NCBI GenBank assembly: GCA_004009845.1
Contig: RMBW01000001.1
Coordinates: 868,001 to 932,000, forward strand
Direction: 5' to 3'
From: Davidsoniella eucalypti
Lineage: Eukaryota; Ascomycota; Sordariomycetes; Microascales; Ceratocystidaceae
Length of the DNA stretch: 64,000 bases
The first letter of the stretch is position 1; each line of letters begins with the position of its first letter. The position numbers were made by a program, and so were the translations under genes. The notes below the pieces were generated by a model that was given only the letters and a program-made list of their open reading frames with translations, did not search any database and was not told where the DNA came from. This document shows positions 11,256 to 23,700 of the stretch, piece by piece.

Positions 11256-12522
11256 TTAGTCGTCATTGTCATCGTTGTTATTCCACTCGCCCATCTGCTC
11301 ACCATGGAGCGCAAAGGTAGACGACGCATCAACGGGAATACCAGACTCGCTAATCTTCCACGTCTCGCCATTGTCATCTGATCCCAGGCAGCAGATGATG
11401 CTGCCGTATCTCTGGAAGAAGATTCTCTGGTGATCAGGAGCTGATCTTAGTCTGATGACTGCCACATCCGATCCGGGAATCACTACGGGGTACAGAGGAA
11501 CTGTGGCGTGAGCTTCACCATGAGTGATGCTAGTAAGCGTGAGTTTGTTCTCATCGGAAACGGCGACAACGCGCGTCTCTTCGCCATCCCAAGAAACTGC
11601 GGCCAGCGAGGCAATTAACGAGTAGTAGCCCTTGATAGCCAGTTCACCTAAAGAATATCCCCCCATGTTAGTTAACCCTAAACCCTAAATTGCGCATGGG
11701 TGATAATGGAGAGGAGGTTGCCCCTCCCAACATGACGAGGGGTTTGAGCTAAGCCTACCTTTGGTGGTAACGCTGTTCTCGTCAAGTAGCAGTTGTGTTG
11801 GCATTAAATTGGCCTGCTGGTAGTAAAGGAAGACGCTTGTCGCATCGAGGCCCTTGTAAGGTGTAACAGCCAGGCCGGTACCGGGTGAAGCAGAGGGGAA
11901 ATCGTCGCGCTTCTCCCATGGCTGAAAGTCGTCGCCGCGCTGAACTAGCTCGACTAGCTTGTTGGAGCGGTCCTGGTAGTAAATACGAACGATTGTGGGG
12001 GACTTGGCATGGTAGCCAACAGCGGCGATCTTGGAGTACGGCGCGGCCTCGAACTTTTCTTTCGTCAAGGGACCATAGTACCAGGTGCTATTGCCGGAGC
12101 TGCCTCTCTATTTGTTTGCGAAAGTTGTTAGAATACAAGAGCTGGTAGGGTATATGGTTGGTTCGGTGCAGGTATGGCATGGTTGTCGTGAGCTCACCTC
12201 AACTAGAGTGCCTTCGGTTCCGATGTAATATACACGAATCTGGGGGGCGCAGTGTTAGCACACAGGTGCACAGTAAGAGCAGGTACTTTGACTTTCAGAT
12301 ATCTACCTCTTTGCCGTTGTTCCAGGTAATGGCCGCAATGCCAGTGTTCAGTTTAGCCTGGCCAACGGTGTGGTCTCTCGTCTCATTCCAGCCCTTGCCG
12401 GTATCGTAGAAGGTCTGGCGGATATAGCCGTCCATGTCCTGGTAAAAGACACGGACGTGGTCGCCATTGTCGTCCTGGAACGAAATAGCAGCCAGTGGCG
12501 AGCGGTTTAGAATAGGGGCCAT
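11256..12522 (-). CDS. Fucose-specific lectin (fungal six-bladed beta-propeller type)
   Basis: Four exons (12522-12307, 12239-12198, 12107-11759, 11647-11256) give 332 residues. The introns are 67, 90 and 111 bp and all junctions restore the frame (GKE/IRVYYIGTEGTLVE/RGSSGNSTWYYG; VTTK/GELAIKG). The product fits the Aleuria/Aspergillus fucose-lectin family (Pfam Fungal_lectin), about 310 residues. Repeated blade motifs are visible: HVRVFYQDMDGYIRQ, IRVYYIGTEGTLVE, VRIYYQDRSNKLVEL, VFLYYQQ, TRVVAVSDENKLTLTS and QRIFFQRYGSIICC, each with the R-hydrophobic-Y-Y/F strand and the Arg and Trp/Tyr used for fucose binding in known members. The first four blades look more conserved than the last two. 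No signal peptide is present, as is usual for these cytosolic or unconventionally exported lectins. The C-terminus ends in an Asn/Asp-rich tail. Likely role: binding fucosylated glycans of hosts, feeders or competitors, often on spores. The third intron contains CCCTAAACCCTAAA at about 11677-11690. Confidence 0.9.
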
Positions 12523-13098
12523 TATGATGTAATAAATGTGAAAGGTGGAGATAGGTCAAGGGATATAAAGAGAACAAGAAACAACAGCCAAGATCACATC
12601 CGAGAGGATACAGTTGTCTATATATACTACTGCGCTTCGTCACGAATTAACCGCGGGGGGGAAATGCCGCTAGCAGTATGGAGAGCTTCCGCCATCCAGA
12701 TTCTCCATATCCAGAGCCTCCGGGATGCACTTAGCTGATAACACCGATATTACGCCAAGAAGTCGACGAAGAAGCCCGTGTGCGTCATACTTGTTAGGTA
12801 TGCGTTACTATTCTTTTACTACAAATTTGAACTCCGAGATTTGCCAATCAGTAAAATTTAGCCTCGGGCTTGATATGACGGATATGGTCATGTGAGAGGG
12901 AGAGGGTCCTCCTTTTGATTCTTCTTTTAGCTCACCTTCTTCTTTGTTGTTTCTTATAACTATACTTTTTTACAGTTTCGCTTAGACTCTAGCAAATTCA
13001 GCTGGTATGAGGGATACAATAGCACATAACGACAATGAAAGGCACTGATTGATAAGCCCATCATTAATCAATGGTTGGAATGCGACGCTTCGGTTCTT

Positions 13099-13099
<1 letters not shown>

Positions 13100-13139
<40 letters not shown>
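13100..13139 (+). repeat. Homopolymer A40
   Basis: Forty uninterrupted A bases preceded by TTCTTC. Together with the T run at 13959 it forms an inverted homopolymer pair about 820 bp apart. Confidence 0.95.
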
Positions 13140-13141
<2 letters not shown>

Positions 13142-13956
13142 TAGCTGCAACCAGTAATGACGTCTGCATCGGGAGTACGTTCCTGCTAAAAAATGCCAAC
13201 GAGCACAAGCCAATAAGAGTCAAGGGGAAAGCTTGTCGAGAACTCTGCAAAAAAACTCATGAGCTAGATGAGCTCAATTCAACTAACCGACTTATATGCA
13301 TCTACACGTATCTCAATAAGAAGACTACTCCTCAATCATTATTGCAGCCTGAGGTCAGGTTGTCATTCCGGGGAATTCCCATGTAACCCTAACACAGGGT
13401 TAAGGGTGAGGTTTTTGAATCACGATTTAGTAAAGTGACCTGTCAAAGCTTGACTGCGTTAGAGAGTGCCTTATGCGTTTCTTAGTTACTAGAATCTTTA
13501 CCTATTTTCATGCCTTAACACGAACTGATTTATAACAGAATACGACCCACACTGGCAAGATAAAGCCAGATCTAGCATACATAAAACCTGCTCCTCTGTG
13601 TATTCTAGACACAAAACCAACACACGCTTTCCACCCTGGTGGCTCCCCAGATTTCGCTGATTCGATTAAGATAAGACATGCCAATGCATTGCGGAGCAAA
13701 AACGCTACTGTTGCATGGTAGGATTAAGCTATAGTTGTACTTCCAACCAAGAGTAGCTTTTACATGTAGGTCTGGTCTTGGCTTTGGTTTTGGAGAGCTT
13801 GATAGGAACAGAATCGCCTGATTTGAGAGCTTAACAGCATGATACGAGTGAGAAAAGTTTGCATGGGTTGTGTTTGTTTTGTGTTTTGATATATTTAAAT
13901 GTTTACTGCTATATCAGATCTGTGATTAGCCACAACTCGAGTTTATCAACAAGATG

Positions 13957-13958
<2 letters not shown>

Positions 13959-13987
<29 letters not shown>
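13959..13987 (+). repeat. Homopolymer T29
   Basis: Twenty-nine T bases followed by GAAGAGG. Read on the minus strand this is CCTCTTC plus poly-A, similar to the TTCTTC plus poly-A at 13094-13139. Confidence 0.95.
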
Positions 13988-16420
13988 GAAGAGGTTCTCG
14001 TTATATGTACATACACATACATGTGTACGCTAGTATAGGCAGATATGTCTAGATGAACTGGGATATCGTCAACTTAAAAATAAAGCAACCACTGGATTGC
14101 CGGACCCGGAAAAGTGCACAGTCTGAGGAAACCTTGATCTAACTAAGAGGTTCCCTTGTTCGCATCATTGTTGTATGAGAACTGGCTTCATAGTGAGAAA
14201 TGAGATTGATAGCAAGGACGCCGGCTCGAATTCGCTTATAGCATTGAACCTTGCGGATATTTTATTACATAAACTTCTAATTGTGAGGTAATCGCCGACT
14301 TCGGAACTAGCTCACCAGAGATCGTGATCTACTTGATATTCACGATATTACAGCGTTGTTTGATCATTGGGGTTATCAATGTAATTTCCTTGACTGCTCT
14401 TTTTTCTTAAGCTACCTTTTTGTCCAGCAAGGTTAATTCGGCCGACTAAAGCAATAAGGTTAGGTGGAGGTGCCGTGGGGTTTTGTGTAAACCTCCAGCT
14501 AATTCTAAGTTTACTAGAAAATTACTGGAAATAACTGTTATCCCTGCCATCTGTTCTACATATGTGAGCCCGTATAATTTCTTCTTAGACAATACCGTAA
14601 GCTAAAGGGCATCACATCCATATCGGAGTTTATGCTTCATGAACAATACAAGTTTGACCGGCAAGATGACTACAGATATACAGGCTTGGGGTAGTCGACA
14701 TTGATCTGGACGACAGGAACTTGGGTAGAGGGAAAAACCGGATGTGTGGCAAAAAGGACGCTAGACGTACTGAAGCGTGCCAATATGTTCATGTGAGGCC
14801 TAAATACCAGATAGTTGGTGGTGGCATGTATTAAATGTATTTGAGATGTTTGTACCCGGTGGCATTGGTAGACATACCCAACGAAGCAATAGACGACGTT
14901 GATGCACTGCAGCGTGTGGTGGCTGGATCATGAGATGAGCAATCTCTATATGTACTACGTGGTGTTTATAGTGACGCCTACTGATGGGGAAACTACAAAT
15001 AGCAGTACCAAATTAAGTGTTAAATGTTGCAATGCATCGTCGCGGCTCTGGGGAGGACATTCATGGGATTATTTGGGTTAATAAGTGCATAAGCCGATAG
15101 CTTGATAGCTTCTGTTGCGGGTGTGGTAGTAGCAAATATGTGCAAATGTAATATGAGGGAAGATATGTATCGGACTTATAGGCACCCCTCCAGCAGATAC
15201 ATACATGTATATACAAGCGTACATAACTCCCCACGCTATAAACTTTGGCACATGCGGCAATAGTAGTTGTATATGGTAAATATCATACCTTACCGAGACG
15301 GGGAAGCCATGGGATTCTAATTCCGACTTCGCTGCTCGAGCTATACCATATGGCGAGATGGTATATCTGCAACCAAGCTGGAACTCCGACACAGCTCCCC
15401 GATGGTGTGGCATTGAACGTCTTGGCAGAACTCTATTATTGTGTATATACATATATGTATGCTGAACGACATGGGGGCGATCGCAAGACTTGAACAAAAC
15501 ACAAGGATCTTAGCACCAGGAAACATTTAACTAGATAAACGGCTTATACCGGGCGCTAACACACACTAACTACACGTCCAAGATTAGTGAAGTGAAAATG
15601 TGAATAAGACTATTAAAGCGCTGTGAGACGTTGTTAGATAGTCGTGCTATGCGAGAAAAAAAATCGATTTATCGGGTAGAAATTAGCACATGGAGGGTCG
15701 GGGCAGCAATGCTTAAACAACAAAATAAAATCTGCGCCGATAACAGGAAGTCTGGAGTTGGAGACATCTAGAACATGGTATGAGTCGTAGCAATCTCGCA
15801 TTACACGGCTGCAACAGTCTCTCTCTCCCACACACTCTCTCTAGTATTTATCTCTGCTATTAGTCCGAGTACTGCTGGCATTCCACGTGCTATTGAGGGT
15901 GGGATGCACTCTTGCTGGTTGGGTGGTGGTGGAAGTGGCCGGTGGGTGAAACATGGGACAACCGGAGGAATTGCGAGCTAGGATTGGCATATGGGAACAG
16001 ACCAAACCAAAGGCCAGACTAGGCGCATGAGAGAAAAATCTTTGTTGTCGCTCGTCTATAACTAAGACTTCATCCCCCGCCAACGCTTGAATTTCTCCTG
16101 CCGTTGGCGTTGATTATCCTTTACTTTATATCTGCTAGTAGTATCCGCTTTCTTCGTCTATACACTAGTTGTGCTGTCTATTTATCCTGACTAATTGGAC
16201 CCATCTATCTGCCTACTTCACCGCGGCCTAGTTTTGGCATTCCTTCCTCACGAAAACTGCCACACTCCGATTCTTTCCGTCGGACCTTCTGCATCTGCTT
16301 TCCAATTATCAGCCTCATTGCCCACCAAACATCAACAACGGCTTACAGCCTGACGATAGTTTTTCTTTCTGCTATTTACAACACAATCTACGCTTTCTCA
16401 TCATATCAATTGCCACCACA

Positions 16421-16909
16421 ATGAACGCTACCGCTGTCCGCCGTGCTGCCTCTACTGTTGAGCGCACGCCTCTCATCAAGTTCCTCGGCAAGCGTGTCTA
16501 TCCTCGTAAGTCTTCGGTCTTCTCCTCCGTAGCCCATTGCGAGCTTTAATGGCGCACTCTCCCAAGCCAAATTGATATTCTACTCTGTATGTACTGACCT
16601 CATCGGCCTCTAGCTGCCTCCAAGATCGACCACACTCCCACTCCTCACCCTATGTCGCCTACCGGTGCTCTGCCCGCTGCCCGCCACGCCTCCTTCAGCT
16701 CATACCGCGACCACGCCCAGCAACACGGCCCGCTGCATCACGCTGTCCGCGGCGGTAACAGCACTCCTGGCTCGCGACTGGGCCCTGTTTCTGCCCCTCC
16801 CGGCATCTTTTTCGACCGCTCCGAGCTTCCCTCTGCATACCACTACACCCGCATCGACCCAGCTGAGATCGATGCCATTGAATCTGGCGGTGCGTCTCTA
16901 GTTGCTTAA
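16421..16909 (+). CDS. kgd4: Kgd4/Ymr31-like subunit of 2-oxoglutarate dehydrogenase
   Basis: Two exons, 16421-16505 and 16614-16909, span a 108-bp intron and give 126 residues. The N-terminus MNATAVRRAASTVERTPLIK is Arg-rich and fits a mitochondrial presequence. The conserved blocks of the Kgd4/Ymr31/MRPS36 family are present: PLIKFLGKR near the start, HTPTPHP after the splice site, FFDRSELPSAYHYTRID, and the C-terminal EIDAIESGGA. In yeast and animals this small protein tethers the E3 component (dihydrolipoamide dehydrogenase) to the 2-oxoglutarate dehydrogenase core in the mitochondrial matrix; it was formerly described as a mitoribosomal protein. Splicing joins C/CT in a Pro codon, keeping the frame. 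A conserved single-copy gene, it stands among fast-evolving accessory genes here. The call rests on the C-terminal motif and length (yeast protein about 123 residues). Confidence 0.88.
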
Positions 16910-17922
16910 ACGGCTTCTAGATGCTGTTTTAGCTTTCATATGGCTTTGTAATGAGTCGTGGAGAGCAGCACCAAGCTGAGCCAGCGATTAGCCGCGGAGC
17001 ATCATGCCTGCCTCGGTATCGCAACACGACATCTTTTCAATTTACCCGGGCGTGCACCAGTATCCTATTAACCTTGGGGCCACAACCTTCTACCGCAACA
17101 ATCACTTTCCTATCCCCATGCCTCAGGAAAATTTGCTGTGTCTTTTTTTCTTTCTTTTTCTAGCCAAGTATAATCAGTTGTACTCCAAATTACGACCTGT
17201 GTTATCTTTGTGGTGCAGACTATGGCATGGTGGGGGAGCATGCGCATGCAATGCGACTCCAACCCTCCAACCGCACACAATATCTAGTGTTTGACATGCA
17301 GAGGCCATCCCAAAACAAGACATGTCCCTGTTCCTGTATTCGGGCTACAGGAATGGCTCATTTGTTGGAGTATACCTCAACTCGGCACGCTACTCCGTAT
17401 GGCATCATTATAGTTCGATGTTTGGACGCTTGCTCCCCTCCCCCCCCCCCCCCCCACGTATCGGGACTCTATAAAACATGTGAAAGCTACCCGTTTAGAT
17501 CCACGGTCCCCGATACACACTGAATATCGTAGTCGAAGTTTAGCGCACATGGCTACCATAGTGCTGGGTATCATTACAGCGGTTATAGGTAGAAAAGGAA
17601 AGTTATTAATGACCCAGAATTGGTGGTTGGTTCTCAATTTGTTTTAATATTTAGCGGGAAAATTGGCGGCGGAACACATCGAGCAAAGTGCCTGTATAGT
17701 TTACATGAAACATTCATAATTTGATCTATTATAACAACAACGGTACATATTAATTGTGAAAATCGCAGAACACAGCAGTGAATTAAATAGCTAGAAAACA
17801 AGACAAGTCTATGGTAAACTAATAGCAAGAAACAAAAGGAAAAGCACTCAAACTGAACCAAAACTCAAAACTAATGCGCAACAAATCGACCTGCATATAC
17901 CCGCATAATCCTGCTACATGTG
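16910..17922. other. Intergenic with a C16 tract
   Basis: About 1 kb containing the 3' side of the kgd4-like gene and the 3' side of the LysM gene, which are convergent. A run of 16 C bases sits at 17440-17455. No additional gene is seen. Confidence 0.6.
17440..17455 (+). repeat. Homopolymer C16
   Basis: Sixteen consecutive C bases in the convergent intergenic region; long C runs are unusual and prone to slippage and assembly error. Confidence 0.9.
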
Positions 17923-18687
17923 CTATACTTCTACACATACCCAGGTTCCAGGTTCCAAGTCTTTACACGACCACAACAAATCATTCCACGATATGAAATC
18001 TTTGAGATCGACATGGTTCTCGTCGCTGATGATTTCGCAAGTATCACCAGGCATGATCCGGTAGTAGTTCTTGCAATCATCAACGACACCTGGACGAATT
18101 TCGGACTCGGGAGGATCGCTGGTAGTGTCTGGGGCAGAAGCCGTTGACGTCGAGTTAGGCGGCAGGTACGACTGGGTCACAGAAGGCAGCACGGTCGTCG
18201 GGAGGATCGATCCAGTGGGGTTCGCTGTAGCGTTACCAGCACCTGAAGAGCTGAGAACGGTAGATAGTGTGGTTGGCACAGTAGAAGGAGAAGTGGCTTT
18301 GGTGCCAATGCACAGAGCAACGCCGGGCACAAGGTTGGTGCAGCCGTCCTGTCGGGGTGTTAGTACATGAGAGAAATTGTATAGCATAGAGTATCAGAAT
18401 ACATACGTTGATATCAGGGTTGAGTGAGTACAGTGTGTCGTACGAAATCTTGAAGGTGTCTACGATGGCCTCGCAGGTATCTCCACGCTGAACCTCGTAC
18501 CATTTGTTGCCTTTAGACAAAGTTAGTTAGATGTACTCGGATATGCAAGTATGGTAAGTTTCTGTGACTTACACTGAGGCTCCTCGTTCTCAAAGTGACG
18601 AGTAGGCTGAGTGGTAGTGGTTTCAACCTCAGCACTAGTGAAGGGGACCAGGGCGGCGAAAAGAGTGATAGCAGACTGGAAGAACAT
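17923..18687 (-). CDS. Secreted LysM-domain protein with two LysM motifs
   Basis: Three exons (18687-18573, 18510-18407, 18348-17923) with introns of 62 and 58 bp give 214 residues. The ATG at 18687 starts a signal peptide, MFFQSAITLFAALVPFTSA, cleaved before EVETTTT. LysM 1 (about residues 40-86) reads NKWYEVQRGDTCEAI, then YDTLYSLNPDIN and LVPGVALCIG. A Ser/Thr/Pro-rich linker follows (about 87-160). LysM 2 (about 163-214) reads CKNYYRIMPGDTCEII, then FISWND and LEPGTWVCVEV, ending the protein. Cysteines at the GDTC and WVC/ALC positions are as in fungal LysM proteins. There is no catalytic domain and no anchor, so it is expected to be secreted and bind chitin or other N-acetylglucosamine polymers; relatives shield hyphae from chitinases or hide chitin fragments from host receptors. 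Splice joints restore EPQC-NKWY and NPDIN-DGCTNL, which supports the model. An effector role is inference. Confidence 0.93.
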
Positions 18688-20750
18688 CTTGAAAGATAGT
18701 AGTAAGTTGGAATTGGAAGTTATTAAAGAGTGTAAGTGAGTGAATGAATGTGATGTGAACGACTGTGAGCTGTGTCTGGAGAACAAGTTTTCTGAACTCA
18801 TGATATCGGGTCATGACGGCCATCTATTTATGTAATTTTGAATAACGTGTGTAGACATTGTTATCATCTAAACATGTGGTATAAACGTTGCACCCACCGC
18901 AGAAGTGAGGTCACACCGCTTGTGATGCCGAGTGTGAAAGATATCGCATTGTTACGTGTGTCCCTGTGTAGTGCATTCCAATGATATATTGAACCACCCG
19001 TGTTTAGATCTCAGAGCCCGTGTACGCATGCGGTGGGCCCGGTATATACGGTGAGAATGAAGGTAGAGTCACCCGCATAATCAGTGGTTCGAGGGATGGA
19101 AGCACTTGTTCCAGGTCAAGTACCGTGGCCGGCACGCCAGAATACTGTTAGGTAGCCATTTAGAGTTAGTATTCCTTTGAGGGAGAGGGTCTCGATGCCA
19201 GGGTTTAGTGAGCGTAGTAGTTCTTCAACTCGCAGGCGCCTGCTACGATATAGTATTCCTTGTTTCTATGCTTTTAGTAATAATAATGCTCGGTAAAATT
19301 GTAGTATCGTAGCTATGACTGTTGTAGTCGAGCCAATCCAGTAGACAGACAGGGTTGAACCAAAACACAAACTTGAGACAGTGACAGCATGGCTTAGATT
19401 GGAAATGCAAGATAAGAGCATCACGCTTGTCATGTATTGCCGGGTTTTAGTACGTTTCGACTTCCTGTGTATGTACATATCGACACATGTACTTGCATAC
19501 AAATGTTTAGAAATTGTTTACGGTCCGAAAACTTAGGGATAGGGTCACTGAAGATCAGCCGGCTCGAGCTTTGTTGTCATGGTTCCTGCCTTGAGGGTAA
19601 CTAGGCATGAAGGAAGGATGAGGGACCAGGGTTAAAATGAGCACCAGAGATGACAGTTGCTGCTGCACGATGCGCTTGCTGTCGCAGCACTTGCGATGAA
19701 CAAGAAGCCAAGGAAGGAGCAGGCAAGGTTGGTAAGTGTAGTTGATTGTAGAAGCCAGTAAGAGTAAGCACTACTGTTTGTAGAGTAATTATATGTAAAT
19801 ACCAAAAGAGTGCGACGGCCTGCAATCTTTGCAACTTCCAATCAATCGGCCGTCACAATCGTTATGTGTGAAAATGTGTGACGCCGCGTCTTTTTCCTAT
19901 CAAAAATCACACACTTTTCGCTACCATCACGTTCATTTTATCTAGTTTACCGTGTCTTCTTTTTGTCGACGGCATACGCTCCTTGCGATCACATCTAGTC
20001 TTTGCTATTTATTTTCCATATTTACTTCTCTCTCTTGACATTGTTTACTTACCCGATAATCAATCAATCGCCCCGGCTGGCGCCTTTCCCTTAATATCTC
20101 CCTGGTTTGGACGCCCGACACAGTCTTCGAAGACGCCGTTGCTATACATTGTTTGTACATTCTATCCAATTGCTTAATTGCCCGCATACAGTCAACCGTA
20201 CTTGTGCTGCGCTACGGCAACCAGCATCAATCGAGTAGTTCCTGTTTCTCTGCGGGCTCCCTTCGACGCTCTCTCCCTAGCTGGACACAAAATATACACA
20301 CAATACCGCCAAATATATTCTCCGACTAGCTTCTGCTACCAACTTGGTCGAGCCGCATTTACATACTTTTTTTCTTCTCCTCCTTCTCGACCGAAAACAT
20401 CAAATTTGCGAGACAGGCCGCAAGGGATCGAGATCGTCAAGACCAGCACGCTTGCCGGAACTTCTCTGTATTCTGAAACCGCGGGCAAGACATCTTAAAG
20501 CTTGGAGTAGCAAGGGCATGCTGAATCAATCATAGGTAGTGCTTGAGGAGACTTAAAAATACTTGCTTTTTGCGTGATACGCTGTATTCAAGCGTGATAA
20601 CGCAATCTGCATATTTCCCCTCCGCTACCACACTGACATTCATCCATTGATTGCCCCGAGAAAACAAACACAAAAAATATCTGCTCCACCATCGACGCCA
20701 GATAACCACCATACACACCAAATACTGTGTACGACACCCAAAATTTCACA
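18688..20750. other. Divergent intergenic region
   Basis: About 2 kb between the divergent LysM gene and the large gene at 20751. It should hold both promoters. The right half, about 19870-20750, is pyrimidine-rich and likely includes a long 5' leader of the large gene. No convincing extra gene. Confidence 0.6.
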
Positions 20751-23700
20751 ATGTCGATGCTGTCGCATCTTCGCTTCCACCGTCGCGGTGTTTCGAACCC
20801 AACATCACCAACTCCAACGTCTGCTCCAGATGGATCGTCGCAGGGCGGCTCGACCCAGGCCATGACGCAAGGGACCTCGCAATATCTGCAGCCGCCTTCC
20901 AACTCCCAGCCGCAGCCTCGCGCCCTTTCACCTCAAAGGTCCAAGACGAAGTCCCTGCTGCTCTCTCCTTCCAGCTTTGGTAGCAGCAGTAACAACAACA
21001 ACAACAATCCAAACAATACCACCACCAGCTACGATGCCGCCATGTTCTCACTCCCGCCGATCCCTCACTCTACACCTATGGAGCTGCCCGAATCCGCGTT
21101 GCAGAAGACCCAGCAGCCAGAAGTCGTATCTGCGGCATCTCTAGCGCCCTCAAAGACAACCGACAATCTCAACGCCAACACGGGCTTTATCGGTGGCGTG
21201 GCACTACGAAGACGTCAGCAGACAGCTGCAGGCGGGTCCAGAACCAACTCAATGCCAGAAAATACGAGCTCATCCTCTACATCTAACACTACCACTGCAA
21301 CAGCTACAGCCGTAAATGCTACTGAACCAAATATACCTACTGTGACGCCTGTAGCGAAAGTACTTCCGCCACCCATCGATACAAATATCAGCCTCAGCAT
21401 CCCTGGGACTCGCTATTCTCTTCCTTCGCAGTCCTCACCCAACTTTGGAGTTAGCCCATCTAGTGCATCATTAACACCTCTCAACGGCAAGAGCCCCTCC
21501 TTTGTCACGCCTACTGATATGAAGAACCATCAAGAAATGCAGCAACTCCTCGCTTCAACTTCCATGGCAAATCACAGCATGACCGGGGGCATATACAGCT
21601 CTAATGCTGGATCCATGGCTACACCTGAAAAGCAGCAGGACGCTCCCCCGAGAAGAACCAAGGGAATCACATTCTTAAGACCAGTTTCTACACTGCTCTT
21701 GCGTCGAAAGGCAAACAACAGTGTGCCAGATTTAACGCCGCTCAAGGGTGTGGCCGACGAACCAGTGTACGATCCGCGCATCAAGGGCACTAGGATCCAT
21801 GACTTCAGCGCTCCTCGTCCCAAGAAGACCCCAAATTCTACACTACCGCCTACCTCAGCAACGGCGCCAAATGTCAGTCTAGTCTCAAGCGACGCTCTAG
21901 GTGGGAAAGAAGCCGTTAAGCTGTCCATGTCGGCATCGACGTCGACCTTGGTTAGCCCAGAACCCGTTGTAGTAGTCTCTCCAAAGGATACTATATCCCT
22001 ACCAACGTCCCTGAAATCTGTGCCGTCAACCGCGTCTGCAGCAGCCTCAGCAATCACAAAAATCGAAGAAGCCGCCGCCGCGCCTGCCCCTTCAACATCT
22101 GTTAAATCTAGACGATCTCACAAAGTATCGATTTCTGAGAGCTCGCTACACTCAGTCATCTCCCGGCGCATGAAGAGCACCTCATCGCGTTTCAGCTTCG
22201 ATATGGTCGGTGCTGCAAAACAAGAAAAGATTCTCGAAGAGCGCCATCGCCAAAGACAACTAGAAAAGGGAGAGCCAAATGAGGAGCCGGAGCAGCCTGA
22301 TTCCTTCGTTCAAGGGGATGACCGGTTCGATGGCTTTGATATGGATGATTTTGATTATGATGCTATGATGGATGATGGCATGGAGGAGGAGATTCCCGGC
22401 CTCAACTTGGATTATGACGAAGATGAAATCTTAGAAGAGGACGAAGATCCGTTCGAGTACGACGACCAGTATCACAATATTCACGAGTACCAAGGAGAAG
22501 AAGAAGATAGTGATGTCCCACATGTCGGACTTGGCCATCTGACATTAAAGGAGCTGGATCTAAGAGAGTCTACAGAGAACGCTGCACAACAGGCGGATAG
22601 CCCTAAAAGCCTAACAAGCAATATGTTGGCCAACGACCCATCTGTTCAGTCAACCGTCATCAAACATACCACGCACACAGATACGTCTCTACAACACACT
22701 ACCTCCTCGTCCGTCACGGATACCGATTCGCATAATTTTTCCGGCTTTAAGTTCCAACACTCAAACCCTACGTCAGAACTCACCAGTCCTGGAAGCGGAG
22801 GCTTTCTTGTCACCCCTCGTGATGCTGAGGGTCGCGTGATTGGCTTTGCCATGTCGAAGGATACACCTACAAACGAATCCTTTTTTGGGAACTGGTCCAT
22901 GGCAGCAGCCATGGACCCATCTGCTATCCCAGAAGGCCTTTTTGTACGTATAAACTCGCCACTTTCATCAACTGGTGAACCTGATGCTGTCCCCCTGGAG
23001 GAGCAAGAACAGTTTCAGATGAAGGCCCCGGCCCATGAAAGAGTTGGGACTCTTCTAGAGGAAGAAAAACAATTCGATGCTAAAATGCATAAGGAGTTTG
23101 CAGACGAGTTCATAACGGATGAATTCACCAAAGGTGATGATGCAGGATTCGATGAGTCCTTGTTTGATCTCAACGATACGGATCAGTATGGACGTCCTAT
23201 TCCTGGGGCATTTGCCATGGCTCAACAGAAGTCCCAAGAAGCCCGTGATAAACAAAAAGGCGAGGTGGTGTCCACCATGAGCGAAGATCTCGAACAGACC
23301 GATCAAGCCCGATCAAATCCCCAGGATTCACCATTATCTGTGGCCGAACTTCAAGCCCAGCGTACTAATCAAACCTCAACAAATAATGAACCTGCTATCT
23401 TTCCGACTCAGTCGACAGAGACTCAATCAGTAGAGAACGACCCAGTTGTTTCTGCCCCCATTCCTATCGTCTCTGATATGGCCCTTGCCAACGAAATCCG
23501 AGGCATAGGCCCTGAAACACGACCAGAAGACATTATGGCTTACCAAGCAGCTCTGGCAGCTGCAGCCCAGAATGCGGAAGCAGCAGGAAAGTTCAAACGC
23601 GAGTCATGGCTGTCAGATGGCGGCGCCGGAATTTCTCAAGACAACGGCCTTGCTCGCTATGAGGACGAGGTTGGTGATGGTGACTATGGATACGATGATG

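Larger units (their letters stand above)
12523..16420. other. Intergenic, no convincing gene
   Basis: About 3.9 kb. It holds a 40-base A run (13100-13139) and a 29-base T run (13959-13987), TACATGTA palindromes at 13761 and 15202, and no open frame with protein-like composition. The last 400 bases (about 16090-16420) are pyrimidine-rich and probably form the promoter and 5' leader of the kgd4-like gene. Confidence 0.6.

Noticed and set aside
20727..20750. Upstream extension of the large gene
   Set aside because: The extension would begin at a GTG, not an ATG; the first ATG in good context is at 20751.
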